This document shows, piece after piece, positions 1 through 8,272 of a stretch of 47,985 bases of DNA. Each line of letters opens with the position of its first letter. Position 1 is the first letter of the stretch. Source of the stretch: an uncultured Eubacteriales bacterium (GTDB lineage: Bacteria > Bacillota > Clostridia > Oscillospirales > Acutalibacteraceae). The stretch lies in assembly GCA_934630515.1 (NCBI GenBank), contig CAKTVV010000021.1, positions 1-47,985 on the forward strand, given 5' to 3'. A model generated the notes under the pieces. The model ran no database searches. It was not told where the DNA came from and saw only the letters and a program-made list of their open reading frames with translations. The position numbers and the translations under genes were made by a program.

Positions 1-1
1 T

Positions 2-76
2 AATCAGAATGTGTTCCCGAATAAGGTAAAGCCTGCGGAGCTGGAGACGGTCATCGACATTCTCAAGAGCCTGTAA
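2..76 (+). CDS. 3' end of an unrecognised protein gene (partial)
   Basis: An open frame enters from the left edge and ends at the TAA at 74-76, giving 24 residues that finish in VIDILKSL. The tail looks like a soluble protein ending in an amphipathic helix (PAELETVIDILKSL). The start and most of the gene lie outside the window, so no function can be given. A GC-rich hairpin follows 24 bases later, as expected at the end of a transcription unit. Confidence 0.5.
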   Translation, partial: NQNVFPNKVKPAELETVIDILKSL

Positions 77-100
77 GGCGCCGCAGCGAACGCCAATGCA

Positions 101-124
101 CCCCGCACAACCGATCGTGCGGGG
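101..124 (+). terminator. GC-rich hairpin after the left-edge gene
   Basis: CCCCGCAC (101-108) pairs perfectly with GTGCGGGG (117-124) around an 8-base loop. It lies just after the stop at 76. No T-run follows, so it is either a weak intrinsic terminator or only a 3' stabilising stem. Confidence 0.45.
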
Positions 125-497
125 CTGGCGTCATCGCATCCCCCGGCGAAACGCTTGGGCGGACGGCTCGCCAAAGGCGAACAAATAGAATCTACTGTTT
201 ATAGAGTCTGCAGTTAGAGCTGACGAGGAGGTTTTCCACGTTATCCATCGGCAGGCTCTATTTTTATGTCTCCCGATGTGCCGTTCTTTTATGGCTGCGC
301 CGATAACAGACACACCCGACCCGCATTTATGGCGATAGCGGCTCTCCAGCCCCTTTCCCGCCGGCAAGGTCTGTAAGGGTCTCCGGAATTGTCCACGGGT
401 GATCCTCAGCCGCTTATCCGCCTGCGCCCAGCTCCGACACCGACACCCCGACACGAAAAGCGCAGCGGTAACCCGAGAATACTCGATCGCCCTATAC

Positions 498-576
498 CCG
501 GCAAGGGAAGCGTACGCATCGCATACGCTTCACACACAGCGGCATATTCCCTTGCCGGTATCCGTATTCCGGAATA
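498..576. repeat. nested inverted repeats in a long intergenic region
   Basis: The 77-610 stretch shows no convincing gene. Its only clear structure is here. CCGGCAAGGGAA (498-509) is matched by its exact complement at 547-558. Inside it AAGCGTA (508-514) pairs with TACGCTT (524-530). Just beyond lies the perfect palindrome TATTCCGGAATA (565-576). The element could be a small palindromic repeat, a mobile-element end or a structured RNA. No second copy was seen in the window. Confidence 0.5.
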
Positions 577-610
577 CCGGATCGTGCTTCGTTCCCGGCA
601 TGGATATGAA

Positions 611-644
611 AAAGCGGCAGGCATCGTATGATGCCTGCCGCTTT
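611..644. terminator. bidirectional intrinsic terminator
   Basis: A 14-bp perfect stem (AAAGCGGCAGGCAT at 611-624 with its complement at 631-644) around a 6-base loop, with A-rich sequence on the left and T-rich on the right. It lies just downstream of the minus-strand zinc-ribbon gene that ends at 660, and can also end transcription from the left. Confidence 0.8.
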
Positions 645-659
645 TACGAGTGAAGCCTT

Positions 660-1029
660 CTACACGATCCATTGAGATTTCAAAAAACCATACAGAAGGA
701 TCAGCAGCAGCACGGTCACGCTCCCGATGAGCTTGGCGGTTTTGGATCGGGGGGTACGCACATGGATCCCCTCGCTTTTTTTTGATCTCGTTAACAGAAA
801 AATGCCGGTGACATTCCGGACACTCGAATTCGTCCCAAGTAAACTGTACATCTCCGACCATAGCGATTCCCGGACTCATGGTAAAATCAAAATCTCTGGC
901 TTCGGGAGAGCCTGCATTGACCACTCTCGATACCTCCGCCTTATTCAACTGACTTCCGCAGTCCGGACAGAAATGCGCTTTGCGAAAATAGCGTATGTCA
1001 TTTCTGATGCGCTGGTACCCATTGGGCAT
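660..1029 (-). pseudogene. zinc-ribbon protein with C-terminal membrane anchor, frame broken at an A8 run
   Basis: Translation from the ATG at 1029, behind an AAGGCGG ribosome site, gives two CxxC knuckles (CPDCG about residue 21, CPEC about residue 70): a zinc ribbon of about 80 residues. After NEIKK the frame runs into low-quality sequence. A second frame resumes exactly there with SEGIHVRTPRSK and a hydrophobic helix (LIGSVTVLLLILLYGFL), ending at 660. The join lies on eight T on the plus strand (776-783), eight A in the coding strand; seven A would restore one protein of about 120 residues. It may be a decayed gene, a sequencing indel, or a gene read by slippage. The intact form would be a small tail-anchored zinc-ribbon protein of unknown role. 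Confidence 0.6.
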
Positions 1030-1166
1030 TTTGTCACCGCCTTTCGATCATAATTCTGAATGCGCTGAAGGCTCCGGGTGCTATCAGCGTTTTCTGCCGG
1101 AGCTGCGCTTTACTGGCTGCGCCATGCTCTTGCCCCGTCCAGCTCTCCCACGATTCAGCATAATTA

Positions 1167-2084
1167 TCAAAGAAGTTTTTCCCATTTTGTGATAGATTCA
1201 GGCAAAATAGATTTATATTCATCATAAAAGCTTTGAAGCTGTTGACGGGTTATTATTACACAATTTTTAAGTTTATCTTCATTAATAACTTTAGGGGCAT
1301 AAAAATAAACAATATATCCGTCATCATCAAAAGATTTATAATCAATAGCATTTATTTCTTTATTGCTGCCCCCTTTTACTTGCACAACAGCTTTTCTATA
1401 AGCATTTTTATCTCTGCTTATTAATTTGCATTCAATTTTGATCGTGGTGGATTTTTTAGCTATCGAATTAGATAACAAATAATAGTTTTCTTTTATCTGA
1501 AGATATGAGATGACCAACTCTTCAAGTTCAAAATCCGGAAGAGTTGATAGCAAATCGTTTCCTATTGCATCAACTTCATATGTTACAGTATTGGATAGTT
1601 CATTAAACACTTTTTTGAAAACTCAACGATTATTTTCTCGGATAAATCCTGACAGGTGCCACCTCGAGGACGATTAAATGATGCCTTTATCTGTCCCGGG
1701 ACTTCTAATCCATACTTGTATGCATTTACAGGAATAATTGCTCCAATGTCCAATTTTGGATCGTAGCACGGCTGAGCTGTTCCTAAAGCCCGGCAGATCC
1801 AATAGTTTCCGTCAAGATCCCGTGTCCAAAAAAAGATCTCCCTCTTTAGCATACCAAAACACATTGTGTGAGTGATCGTATCTCCAATTCTTCTTTCTGT
1901 ATCTTTCTTTAACGGCATGATAATATTCCTGATAGGTTTTGATTTCAGGGTTAACTTCAAATGCACCACTCCAACCAATAGCTATGTATTGCTTTTCGCC
2001 AAACAAACAATACTGAATTAAATCACTTCTATTTTCAGCACTTGTTTTCAAATTGATTCTGGTAACCTTATTTATGTTATCCAT
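1167..2084 (-). pseudogene. broken WTRD-motif (EVE/PUA-like) protein with possible PD-(D/E)XK nuclease domain
   Basis: Three successive frames join into one protein of about 305 residues. It starts at the ATG at 2084 behind a GGGGG ribosome site. The N-terminal half has an EGDLFWTRDLDGNYW block, resembling the PUA/EVE-like modules of modification-sensing restriction proteins. The C-terminal half has IEC followed by AVVQVKGG, a possible nuclease (D/E)xK-type motif. The first break is an extra base in a 7-base run (1828-1834); the second is a missing base in a 6-base run (1611-1616). The two indels cancel overall, but the segment between them contains a stop. The gene is visibly AT-rich compared with its surroundings and lies next to a tRNA cluster, which suggests acquisition. 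Function is inferred from motifs only. Confidence 0.6.
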
Positions 2085-2128
2085 TAATAATGCCCCCTGC
2101 GTTTCGTCTGATAATTTGCTTTTTAACG

Positions 2129-2156
2129 ATTATAGCATAAAATACGATTTTGTTCA
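2129..2156 (-). promoter_or_regulatory. sigma-A-type promoter for the broken WTRD-motif gene
   Basis: On the minus strand TGAACA (2151-2156), a 16-base spacer and a perfect TATAAT (2129-2134) lie about 45 bases before the ATG at 2084. The -35 is a two-base mismatch to consensus. Confidence 0.55.
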
Positions 2157-2301
2157 TATCTCAATTAAATTTGTCGGTAAAGCTGTCCCACCGCCTTACA
2201 CATTATCCTACCTTAACGCCCGTCGCCTTGCTTCTTTTTTCCGGATATCAACTCGATTGTATCGAGAAGTGACAAGTGAATTAGTGAAGAAATAATAAAA
2301 G

Positions 2302-2333
2302 AAACTCCCGCTCACTAAGGTGAACGGGAGTTT
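2302..2333 (-). terminator. terminator of the tRNA operon
   Basis: AAACTCCCG (2302-2310) pairs with CGGGAGTTT (2325-2333). Read on the minus strand it follows the tRNA-Cys gene directly and runs into TTTCTTTTATT. Confidence 0.85.
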
Positions 2334-2408
2334 TGGAGGCGACACCCAGATTTGAACTGGGGACTCAGGATTTTGCAGACCCTTGCCTTACCACTTGGCT
2401 ATGTCGCC
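2334..2408 (-). tRNA. tRNA-Cys (GCA)
   Basis: A full cloverleaf: acceptor GGCGACA with TGTCGCC, anticodon loop CTGCAAA giving GCA, T-arm GTTCAAATC, encoded CCA. The discriminator base is U, as expected for tRNA-Cys. It is the last gene of the five-tRNA operon. Confidence 0.95.
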
Positions 2409-2416
2409 ACAAAAAA

Positions 2417-2492
2417 TGGAGCGGCTGACGAGGCTCGAACTCGCTACCTCCACCTTGGCAAGGTGGCGCTCTACCAGATGAGCTACAGCCGC
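2417..2492 (-). tRNA. tRNA-Gly (GCC)
   Basis: Acceptor GCGGCTG with CAGCCGC, anticodon loop TTGCCAA giving GCC, T-arm GTTCGAGCC, encoded CCA. Fourth gene of the tRNA operon. Confidence 0.95.
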
Positions 2493-2497
2493 ATATA

Positions 2498-2573
<76 letters not shown>

Positions 2574-2579
2574 AAATTT

Positions 2580-2656
2580 TGGCGACCCGGAACGGGCTCG
2601 AACCGTCGACCTCTAGCGTGACAGGCTAGCGTTCTAACCAGCTGAACTACCGGGCC
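2580..2656 (-). tRNA. tRNA-Asp (GTC)
   Basis: Acceptor GGCCCGG with CCGGGTC (one G-U pair), anticodon loop CTGTCAC giving GTC, T-arm GTTCGAGCC, discriminator G, encoded CCA. Second gene of the tRNA operon. Confidence 0.95.
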
Positions 2657-2672
2657 AGATACCAAAAATACA

Positions 2673-2748
2673 TGGTGGAAACAACAGGGCTCGAACCTGT
2701 GACCCCCTGCTTGTAAGGCAGGTGCTCTACCAGCTGAGCTATGCTTCC
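2673..2748 (-). tRNA. tRNA-Val (TAC)
   Basis: Acceptor GGAAGCA with TGTTTCC (one G-U pair), anticodon loop CTTACAA giving TAC, T-arm GTTCGAGCC, encoded CCA. First gene of the operon; the promoter lies 32 bases upstream. Confidence 0.95.
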
Positions 2749-2779
2749 GAACCGGTCACTGTTTCCAGCGACGGTGTCT

Positions 2780-2808
2780 ATAATACACTATACTGCCGAA
2801 AATGTCAA
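2780..2808 (-). promoter_or_regulatory. strong sigma-A promoter of the tRNA operon
   Basis: Consensus TTGACA (2803-2808), a 17-base spacer and TATTAT (2780-2785) on the minus strand, directly upstream of tRNA-Val. Confidence 0.85.
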
Positions 2809-2849
2809 GAGTTTTTTCCTAATTCTTAAAACTTTTTTCGCACAGCCCG

Positions 2850-3386
2850 TTATCCCCGAAAAAGCTGCACCCAATAGACGGTATTCTCCCACCGCATCGC
2901 TGCGATCGCCACATGGGTATACCCGTCCTTCAGCATATTTTCCCGATGCGTCTCCGAGTTCCAAAAGGAATTGTAGGCGCTCTCCGCCGTCGGCTGACCG
3001 GAGGCGATATTTTCCCCGGCATAGCGATAGCGCACCCCATACTGGGCGAACACCGTGTCCCAGCCGTCCCCATGAGGGCGCTGATGGTCGAACCACACGG
3101 TGATCTCCTTTGCCCTCGTATACGCCGCCTCCATGAGCGCACCCGTATCCATCGTCAGCGGCTCCGCCCCGGCGGTACGGCGGGCGTCGTTCATCAGCCT
3201 GAGCAGCCCCTGCGCCAGCGCCGTATCGAACTCTCCGGCAATGGCGGGCGTTCCGTAATCCCGCTCCGCTGCGCCCGGCGCCGAGCTCTCGGCGCCGCTG
3301 CTCCACCGGCAGCCGCCGCAGCCCAACAGGCAGAGCCACGCCAGCCCCAGCGCCCCCAGCCGCCGCAAGACCTGTCTCACACACAT
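2850..3386 (-). CDS. CAP/SCP-domain lipoprotein
   Basis: 178 residues with a basic start, a hydrophobic segment and a lipobox-like LLGC, so probably lipid-anchored outside the cell. The rest is one CAP (SCP/PR-1-like) domain. It contains MNDARRTAGAEPLTMD near the start, WFDHQRPHGDGWDTVF, YAGENIASG, and a SFWNSETHRENML block carrying the conserved His/Glu, then a VAIAAMRWENTVYWVQLF beta hairpin. Bacterial CAP proteins of the SafA/YkwD type are linked to spores or the envelope, but no precise role can be assigned. It is a single gene between the groESL terminator and the tRNA promoter. Confidence 0.85.
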   Translation of the reverse strand: MCVRQVLRRLGALGLAWLCLLGCGGCRWSSGAESSAPGAAERDYGTPAIAGEFDTALAQGLLRLMNDARRTAGAEPLTMDTGALMEAAYTRAKEITVWFDHQRPHGDGWDTVFAQYGVRYRYAGENIASGQPTAESAYNSFWNSETHRENMLKDGYTHVAIAAMRWENTVYWVQLFRG

Positions 3387-3436
3387 TCCCCCGTTTCATC
3401 AGCAGTATATACCATTTCGGTCAATTTGGCAAGAGA

Positions 3437-3462
3437 AAAGCCCCCGGAGACCCGGGGGCTTT
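3437..3462. terminator. groESL terminator (bidirectional)
   Basis: An 11-bp perfect stem AAAGCCCCCGG (3437-3447) with CCGGGGGCTTT (3452-3462) and a 4-base loop, lying 24 bases after the groEL stop and running into TTTTC on the minus strand. Confidence 0.9.
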
Positions 3463-3485
3463 CGCTATTTCTGTGACGGATGGGA

Positions 3486-5117
3486 TCAATACATCCCGTC
3501 CATGCCGCCGCCTGCCGCCGGAGCAGCCGGAGGCACCGGCTCCTTCTTGTCGGCCACCAGACTTTCGGTAGTCAGCACCATCGCCGCCACCGACGCCGCA
3601 TTCTGCAGAGCCGAACGGGTCACCTTAGTGGGATCCACGATGCCGGCAGCAAACATATCCACGAACTCCTCCGTGGCGAAGTTGAAGCCGTAGTTCACCT
3701 GATTGGCGGAGCGGATCTTATCGATGATCACGCTGCCCTCCAGACCGGCATTGACAGCGATCTGGCGCACCGGCTCCTCCAGAGCCCGCAGCACGATCTT
3801 GATACCGGTCTTTTCGTCGCCCTCGGTCTTATCCAGCATGGGCAGCAGCACCTTGGAGGCGTTGATCAGCGCCACGCCGCCGCCGGCCACCAGGCCCTCT
3901 TCCACAGCCGCCTTCGTGGCTGCCAGAGCATCCTCGATGCGCAGCTTCTTCTCCTTCATCTCCACCTCGGTGGCAGCGCCAGCCTTGATGACCGCTACAC
4001 CGCCCGCCAGCTTCGCCAGCCGCTCCTGCAGCTTCTCCCGATCGAAATCGGAGGTGGTGGACTCGATCTGATTGCGGATCTGCGCCACACGGGCCTTGAT
4101 CGCCTCGGAGTCGCCCATGCCGTTGACGATGACCGTGTTCTCCTTGGTCACCTTGACCTGACCGGCACGACCCAGCATAGCAATGGTGGCGTCCTTCAAC
4201 TCCAGACCCAGCTCCTCGGAGATCACCTGACCGCCGGTGAGGATCGCAATATCCTGCAGCATCTCCTTACGGCGATCGCCGAAGCCGGGAGCCTTGACCG
4301 CCACGCAGGTAAAGGTACCACGCAGCCGGTTGACGATCAGGGTGGACAGCGCCTCGCCCTCCACGTCCTCGGCCACGATCACCAGCTTCTTGCCGGACTG
4401 GAGGATCTGCTCCAGCAGCGGCAGAATATCCTGAATGTTGGAGATCTTTCGGTCGGTGATCAGCAGATAGGCGTCGTCGATGACCGCCTCCATCTTATCG
4501 GTATCGGTGACCATATAGGGGGTGATATAGCCCCGGTCAAACTGCATGCCCTCCACCACTTCGGTGTAGGTCTCAGCAGTCTTGGACTCCTCCACGGTGA
4601 TGACACCGTCGGCGGAAACCTTCTCCATCGCCTCGGCGATCAGATGACCGATCACTGCATCGCCGGCGGAGATCGTCGCTGCGGAAGCGATATCCTCGGT
4701 GCCGCTGACCTTCTTGGAGTTCGCCTTCACCTCGGCTACAACGGCATCCACAGCCTCCTGAATGCCCTTCTTCACGCCCATGGGGTTGGCACCGGCAGCA
4801 ACGTTCTTCATGCCCTCACGGATCAGCGCCTGCGCCAGCAGAGTCGCCGTGGTGGTGCCGTCGCCCGCCACATCGTTGGTCTTGATGGAGACCTCCTTCA
4901 CCAGCTGAGCGCCCATATTCTCGAACGCATCGTCCAGCTCGATCTCCTTGGCGATGGTCACGCCGTCGTTGGTGATCAGGGGAGCGCCGAACTTCTTATC
5001 CAGCACCACGTTCCGTCCCCGGGGTCCCAGCGTGATCTTTACGGTATCCGCCAGCTGATCCACACCGGCCTGCAACGCCTTGCGGGCGTCCTCGCCGTAC
5101 TTAATAACCTTTGCCAT
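3486..5117 (-). CDS. groL: 60 kDa chaperonin GroEL
   Basis: A full-length 543-residue GroEL, the ATP-driven ring that folds cytoplasmic proteins with GroES. Seen are the LGPRGRNVVLD ATP-binding stretch, the VAGDGTTTATLLAQ signature (nucleotide and Asp), the AGGVAVIKAGAATEVEMKEKK block, and a short glycine/methionine tail GGGMDGMY. It lies 33 bases downstream of groES in one operon. Expression is expected to be under HrcA through the CIRCE operator. Confidence 0.99.
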   Translation of the reverse strand: MAKVIKYGEDARKALQAGVDQLADTVKITLGPRGRNVVLDKKFGAPLITNDGVTIAKEIELDDAFENMGAQLVKEVSIKTNDVAGDGTTTATLLAQALIREGMKNVAAGANPMGVKKGIQEAVDAVVAEVKANSKKVSGTEDIASAATISAGDAVIGHLIAEAMEKVSADGVITVEESKTAETYTEVVEGMQFDRGYITPYMVTDTDKMEAVIDDAYLLITDRKISNIQDILPLLEQILQSGKKLVIVAEDVEGEALSTLIVNRLRGTFTCVAVKAPGFGDRRKEMLQDIAILTGGQVISEELGLELKDATIAMLGRAGQVKVTKENTVIVNGMGDSEAIKARVAQIRNQIESTTSDFDREKLQERLAKLAGGVAVIKAGAATEVEMKEKKLRIEDALAATKAAVEEGLVAGGGVALINASKVLLPMLDKTEGDEKTGIKIVLRALEEPVRQIAVNAGLEGSVIIDKIRSANQVNYGFNFATEEFVDMFAAGIVDPTKVTRSALQNAASVAAMVLTTESLVADKKEPVPPAAPAAGGGMDGMY

Positions 5118-5150
5118 AGCTCATTACCTCCTAAAATCGTATGCCGCCGC

Positions 5151-5435
5151 TTATTCCACCACGGCGAGAATGTCGTTCTGCCGCACGATGGTGTATTCCT
5201 CACCATCGACCTTGACCTCGGTGCCGCCGTACCGGGTGATGAGCACCTTATCCCCCACGTGTACATACATGGTGATCTCATTGCCCTCCACGTTGCCGCC
5301 GGGGCCGACCGCTACCACCTCTGCCACCTGGGGCTTCTCCTTGGCGGCGCCCGCCAGGATAATTCCGCTTTTCGTGGTCTCTTCCGCCTCAACGAAACGC
5401 AGCACCACTCTGTCTGCCAACGGTTTGATCGACAT
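5151..5435 (-). CDS. groS: 10 kDa co-chaperonin GroES
   Basis: 94 residues, normal length for GroES. IKPLADRVVLRFVEAEETTKSGIIL includes the mobile loop that contacts GroEL, and the protein ends in a typical VRQNDILAVVE strand. It has a TAGGAGG-type ribosome site and is the first gene of the groESL operon. Confidence 0.98.
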   Translation of the reverse strand: MSIKPLADRVVLRFVEAEETTKSGIILAGAAKEKPQVAEVVAVGPGGNVEGNEITMYVHVGDKVLITRYGGTEVKVDGEEYTIVRQNDILAVVE

Positions 5436-5487
5436 GATAAAAGCCTCCTAACAATTACTTCCGGCTATGACCGGATAAATAACAAGG

Positions 5488-5514
5488 TTAGCACTCTTTA
5501 TCTCTGAGTGCTAA
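5488..5514 (-). promoter_or_regulatory. CIRCE operator (HrcA binding site)
   Basis: Exact TTAGCACTC-N9-GAGTGCTAA inverted repeat (5488-5496 and 5506-5514). It begins at the expected transcription start of groESL, where HrcA represses chaperonin genes in Firmicutes. The hrcA gene is not in this window. Confidence 0.97.
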
Positions 5515-5518
5515 CCTT

Positions 5519-5546
5519 ATTGTAGCCCTTTTTCAGAAAAAATCAA
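5519..5546 (-). promoter_or_regulatory. groESL sigma-A promoter
   Basis: TTGATT (5541-5546), a 16-base spacer and TACAAT (5519-5524) on the minus strand, abutting the CIRCE element. Confidence 0.85.
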
Positions 5547-5584
5547 GGGGTAAATTGCAATTTTTTCCGAATTTCATAATTTGT

Positions 5585-6559
5585 TTACAAAACGATGGCA
5601 GTGGCTTCGTGCGCGCCGCCGATGATCTGCCGCTCCGCCTGCCGCAGCGCTGCCACCGATGCCGGGATCACGAACCGAAAGGCGGCGGGCAGCAGCGAAA
5701 AGGTCATATGGCTGTCGCAGGTGCATTCGCCGTCCATGTTGCAGTAGGTCGCCTTTTGGGAGGCGACGGTCATGCGGGTGCCCCGGAGATGCTCGCAGTA
5801 GGGCAGATCGTCATAGTCGCCCGCCTTATACTTTTTGAGAAAACGGGGGATATTCAGGCGGCCGATCTTCTTCACCAGCACAAAGTCCAGCACCCCGTCG
5901 TCCTCCACCGCCTGCGGGGCGCCCCGAAAGCCCCCGCCGTAGTATTGCCCATTCGCCGCCAGCGCCATGAGATACCGTCCCTGCCGTTCTACGGTGCCGT
6001 TTTCGCTGTCGATGGTGATCGTCATCTGCTCACCGATGGGATGGCAGAACACATCCACGATCGCCAGCTGATACGCCATCGAGCCGCTGACGCCCGGCCA
6101 GTTTTTGTATTTCTCCATGCAGGCGCACACCTTGGCGTCCATGCCGATAGAGGCAATATTCAGCGAGCGGCGACCGCCGCTCTCCACCGCATCCACAGGG
6201 ATCGCCGTGCCGTTCACCAGATCCGGCAGATCAAAAAACGGCTCCGCTCCGCCGAAGATCCGCACATAATCGTTACCGGAGCCGCAGGGGATCACCGTCA
6301 GCTCGGCGGGGCTGTCCGGCGTGATGCCGTTTGCCGTCTCCATCAGCGTGCCGTCGCCGCCGCAGGCATACAGCCGCACCGGCTCGCCCCGCCCGCTTTC
6401 CTCAGCGGCGATGCGGGTGGCGTCCCCCACCCCCGCCGTTACACGGACGGCGTATTCCAGCTCCGGATGGGCAGCGAAATAGCGCTCGATCTCCCCCTGC
6501 AGCTTTAACGCCCGGTGGGTCTTGCCCGCCACCGGATTGAGAATGAATACATGACGCAT
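5585..6559 (-). CDS. diacylglycerol/lipid kinase family protein (DAGK catalytic domain)
   Basis: 324 residues of the DgkB/YegS/LCB5-type family, soluble kinases that phosphorylate diacylglycerol or related lipids at the membrane face. The N-terminal FILNPVAGKTHRA and the CGGDGTLMETANG nucleotide-binding loop are diagnostic, followed by VIPCGSGNDYVRIF. The C-terminal beta-sandwich includes CNMDGECT. The ATG at 6559 is preferred to the GTG at 6568 because GGGTG lies at proper spacing before it. The gene starts 13 bases after the methyltransferase stop, so the two are probably cotranscribed. Substrate is not readable from sequence. Confidence 0.9.
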   Translation of the reverse strand: MRHVFILNPVAGKTHRALKLQGEIERYFAAHPELEYAVRVTAGVGDATRIAAEESGRGEPVRLYACGGDGTLMETANGITPDSPAELTVIPCGSGNDYVRIFGGAEPFFDLPDLVNGTAIPVDAVESGGRRSLNIASIGMDAKVCACMEKYKNWPGVSGSMAYQLAIVDVFCHPIGEQMTITIDSENGTVERQGRYLMALAANGQYYGGGFRGAPQAVEDDGVLDFVLVKKIGRLNIPRFLKKYKAGDYDDLPYCEHLRGTRMTVASQKATYCNMDGECTCDSHMTFSLLPAAFRFVIPASVAALRQAERQIIGGAHEATAIVL

Positions 6560-6572
6560 CGGTATCACCCTA

Positions 6573-7688
6573 TCATTTATAGTACATATACAGCTGGCAT
6601 TTCAGCATCCCGTTATACAGCTTCCGGCGCTTATCCGCCGGCCGGCCGAACAGCTCCTCGAAATGCTCGTGGGGACTGATGATGGCATAGCTCCAGCCGG
6701 GCTTCGGCACGAACACCTTGCCCATCACCCGGTACAGCTCCTCCGCCGTCTGCACATCCAGCAGCCGCTCGCCGTAGGGGGGATTGCACAGCACCACGCC
6801 GGTCTCCCCCTCCGGGCGGAAGGCTCGCAGGTCGGCACACTGCGCCGCCACGCAGTCACCGACTCCCGCTTTAGCAGCATTTTCCGCTACCAGCGGCAGC
6901 ATCTCCGGGTCAATATCCCCGCCCCGGGCGGCAAAGGTCACCTCTCGCTGAAAGCTCTCCGCCCGGCGGCGCTCCTCCAGCCATACCTCGTCCGGTATGC
7001 TGCCCCAGTGCATGGCGGCAAAGCCCCGCCGGATCCCGGGCGCAATGCCCCGAGCCGCCAGCGCCGCCTCAATAAGCAGCGTACCGGAGCCACAGCAGGG
7101 ATCGCATACCAGCCGTGCCCGCCGGGCACGGGTCACATCCACGATCGCCGCTGCCAGCGTCTCCTTGATGGGAGCGCCCCCCGCCGTCTGGCGATAGCCC
7201 CGCTTATGCAGGCCGGCGCCGCTGGTATCCAGCAGCACCGTCACCTCGTCCCGCAGGATGGTAAACTGGATCTGACATTTGGCATCGGTCTCGTTGAGAA
7301 ACCGGGTGGAATACGCCTCCCGCAGCCGCTCCACCGCCGCCTTTTTCACGATGGATTGGCAGTCCGGCACGCTGTGCAGCTGCGAGTTGAGCGACCATCC
7401 CTTGACCGGAAAGGCGTTTTTCACACCGATGAACCGTTCCAGCGGCAATGCCCGGACCCCATCAAAGAGCTGGGTGAAGGTGCGGGCGGTAAACCGCCCC
7501 AGCAAGATCTGGATCCGCTCGGCGTAGCGGGAACAAATATTGGCCCGAGCCAAAATGGACACCGGACCGGAAAACAGCACCCGCCCATTCTCCGGGCGCA
7601 CATTGTCGGCACCCAGACGGCGCAGCTCATCCCCTAAGATCCCCTCGACCCCAAACAGGCAGGGAGCGCAATATTCCCATGTTTCCAT
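6573..7688 (-). CDS. THUMP-domain class I SAM-dependent RNA guanine-N2 methyltransferase (RlmL/YpsC-like)
   Basis: 371 residues. An N-terminal ferredoxin-like/THUMP RNA-binding part (about 1-160) precedes a UPF0020 methyltransferase domain with CDPCCGSGTLLIEAAL (SAM motif I), GGDIDPEML (motif II) and the catalytic NPPYGERL (motif IV). This is the architecture of B. subtilis YpsC and the N-terminal half of E. coli RlmL, which makes m2G in 23S rRNA. The start at 7688 is chosen over an upstream in-frame codon because GGAGG lies 8 bases before it and the protein then begins like YpsC. It is followed by the lipid-kinase-like gene. Confidence 0.92.
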   Translation of the reverse strand: METWEYCAPCLFGVEGILGDELRRLGADNVRPENGRVLFSGPVSILARANICSRYAERIQILLGRFTARTFTQLFDGVRALPLERFIGVKNAFPVKGWSLNSQLHSVPDCQSIVKKAAVERLREAYSTRFLNETDAKCQIQFTILRDEVTVLLDTSGAGLHKRGYRQTAGGAPIKETLAAAIVDVTRARRARLVCDPCCGSGTLLIEAALAARGIAPGIRRGFAAMHWGSIPDEVWLEERRRAESFQREVTFAARGGDIDPEMLPLVAENAAKAGVGDCVAAQCADLRAFRPEGETGVVLCNPPYGERLLDVQTAEELYRVMGKVFVPKPGWSYAIISPHEHFEELFGRPADKRRKLYNGMLKCQLYMYYK

Positions 7689-7801
7689 CCGTTCAACCTC
7701 CGCCGTATGCACAAAAAGAGGGAACGCCCATTCTCCCACCGGAGACGGGTCGCTCCCCCTCCATACATCTCTACCCTTTCACCCCTGTCGACGACAGCCG
7801 C

Positions 7802-8251
7802 TCACTGCTGTCCGCCCCGGGGCGTCTTGCGGGAAAACCCGCCGTGCTTGCTATCCATCGAGCGCTTAAGATCGGAGATCTTCTCGTCGCTGGCAGCCTT
7901 AAACCGACTCATCATATCCTCAAAGCTCCCGCTGCGGGAGGAGGACGACGACCATTCCACATCGTCCGGCCGTCCGGAAAACGCCGGGCGGCGGGGCGCC
8001 GACTGCCGGGGTGCCGGCGGCAGCGCCTTTTTCATGGACAGGCTGATCTTCCCCTCCTCGGAGATGCTCAGCACCTTGACCTTTACGGTCTGACCCTCGG
8101 TGACGAAATCCCGGATCTCCTTGACGAAGGTAGGCGCCACCTCGGAGATGTGCACCATCCCCGTCTTTTTGTCCGGCAGCTCCACGAAGGCACCGAATTT
8201 AGTGATCCCAGTTACCTTTCCCTCTAAAACCGCTCCAACCTCAACCTGCAT
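7802..8251 (-). CDS. S1 RNA-binding domain protein (YabR/CvfD type)
   Basis: 149 residues. One S1 domain (about 3-75: GAVLEGKVTGITKFGAFVEL, GMVHISEVA, VKVKVLSISEEGKISLSMKKA) is followed by a low-complexity basic/Ser-rich tail. In Bacillus the equivalent gene, yabR, lies directly after divIC as here; homologues act in ribosome-associated post-transcriptional regulation. The tail (SGRPDDVEWSSSSSRSGSFEDMMSRFKAASDEKISDLKRS) matches the C-terminal part often seen in clostridial versions. Confidence 0.9.
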   Translation of the reverse strand: MQVEVGAVLEGKVTGITKFGAFVELPDKKTGMVHISEVAPTFVKEIRDFVTEGQTVKVKVLSISEEGKISLSMKKALPPAPRQSAPRRPAFSGRPDDVEWSSSSSRSGSFEDMMSRFKAASDEKISDLKRSMDSKHGGFSRKTPRGGQQ

Positions 8252-8272
8252 AGACTTTTGAAATCCCCCTGT

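Noticed and set aside
131..454. 107-residue minus-strand frame near the left end
   Set aside because: Arg/Ser-rich composition, no ribosome site and no motif; the spacer looks non-coding.
2302..2420. Integration site (att repeat) at the tRNA-Cys end for the left AT-rich segment
   Set aside because: I looked for a second copy of the tRNA-Cys 3' end in 1-2300 and saw none; the left boundary may be outside the window.
3480..5507. 675-residue plus-strand open frame opposite groESL
   Set aside because: It is the antisense of two certain genes, His/Leu/Gly-rich as expected from reversed GC-rich codons, with no motif.
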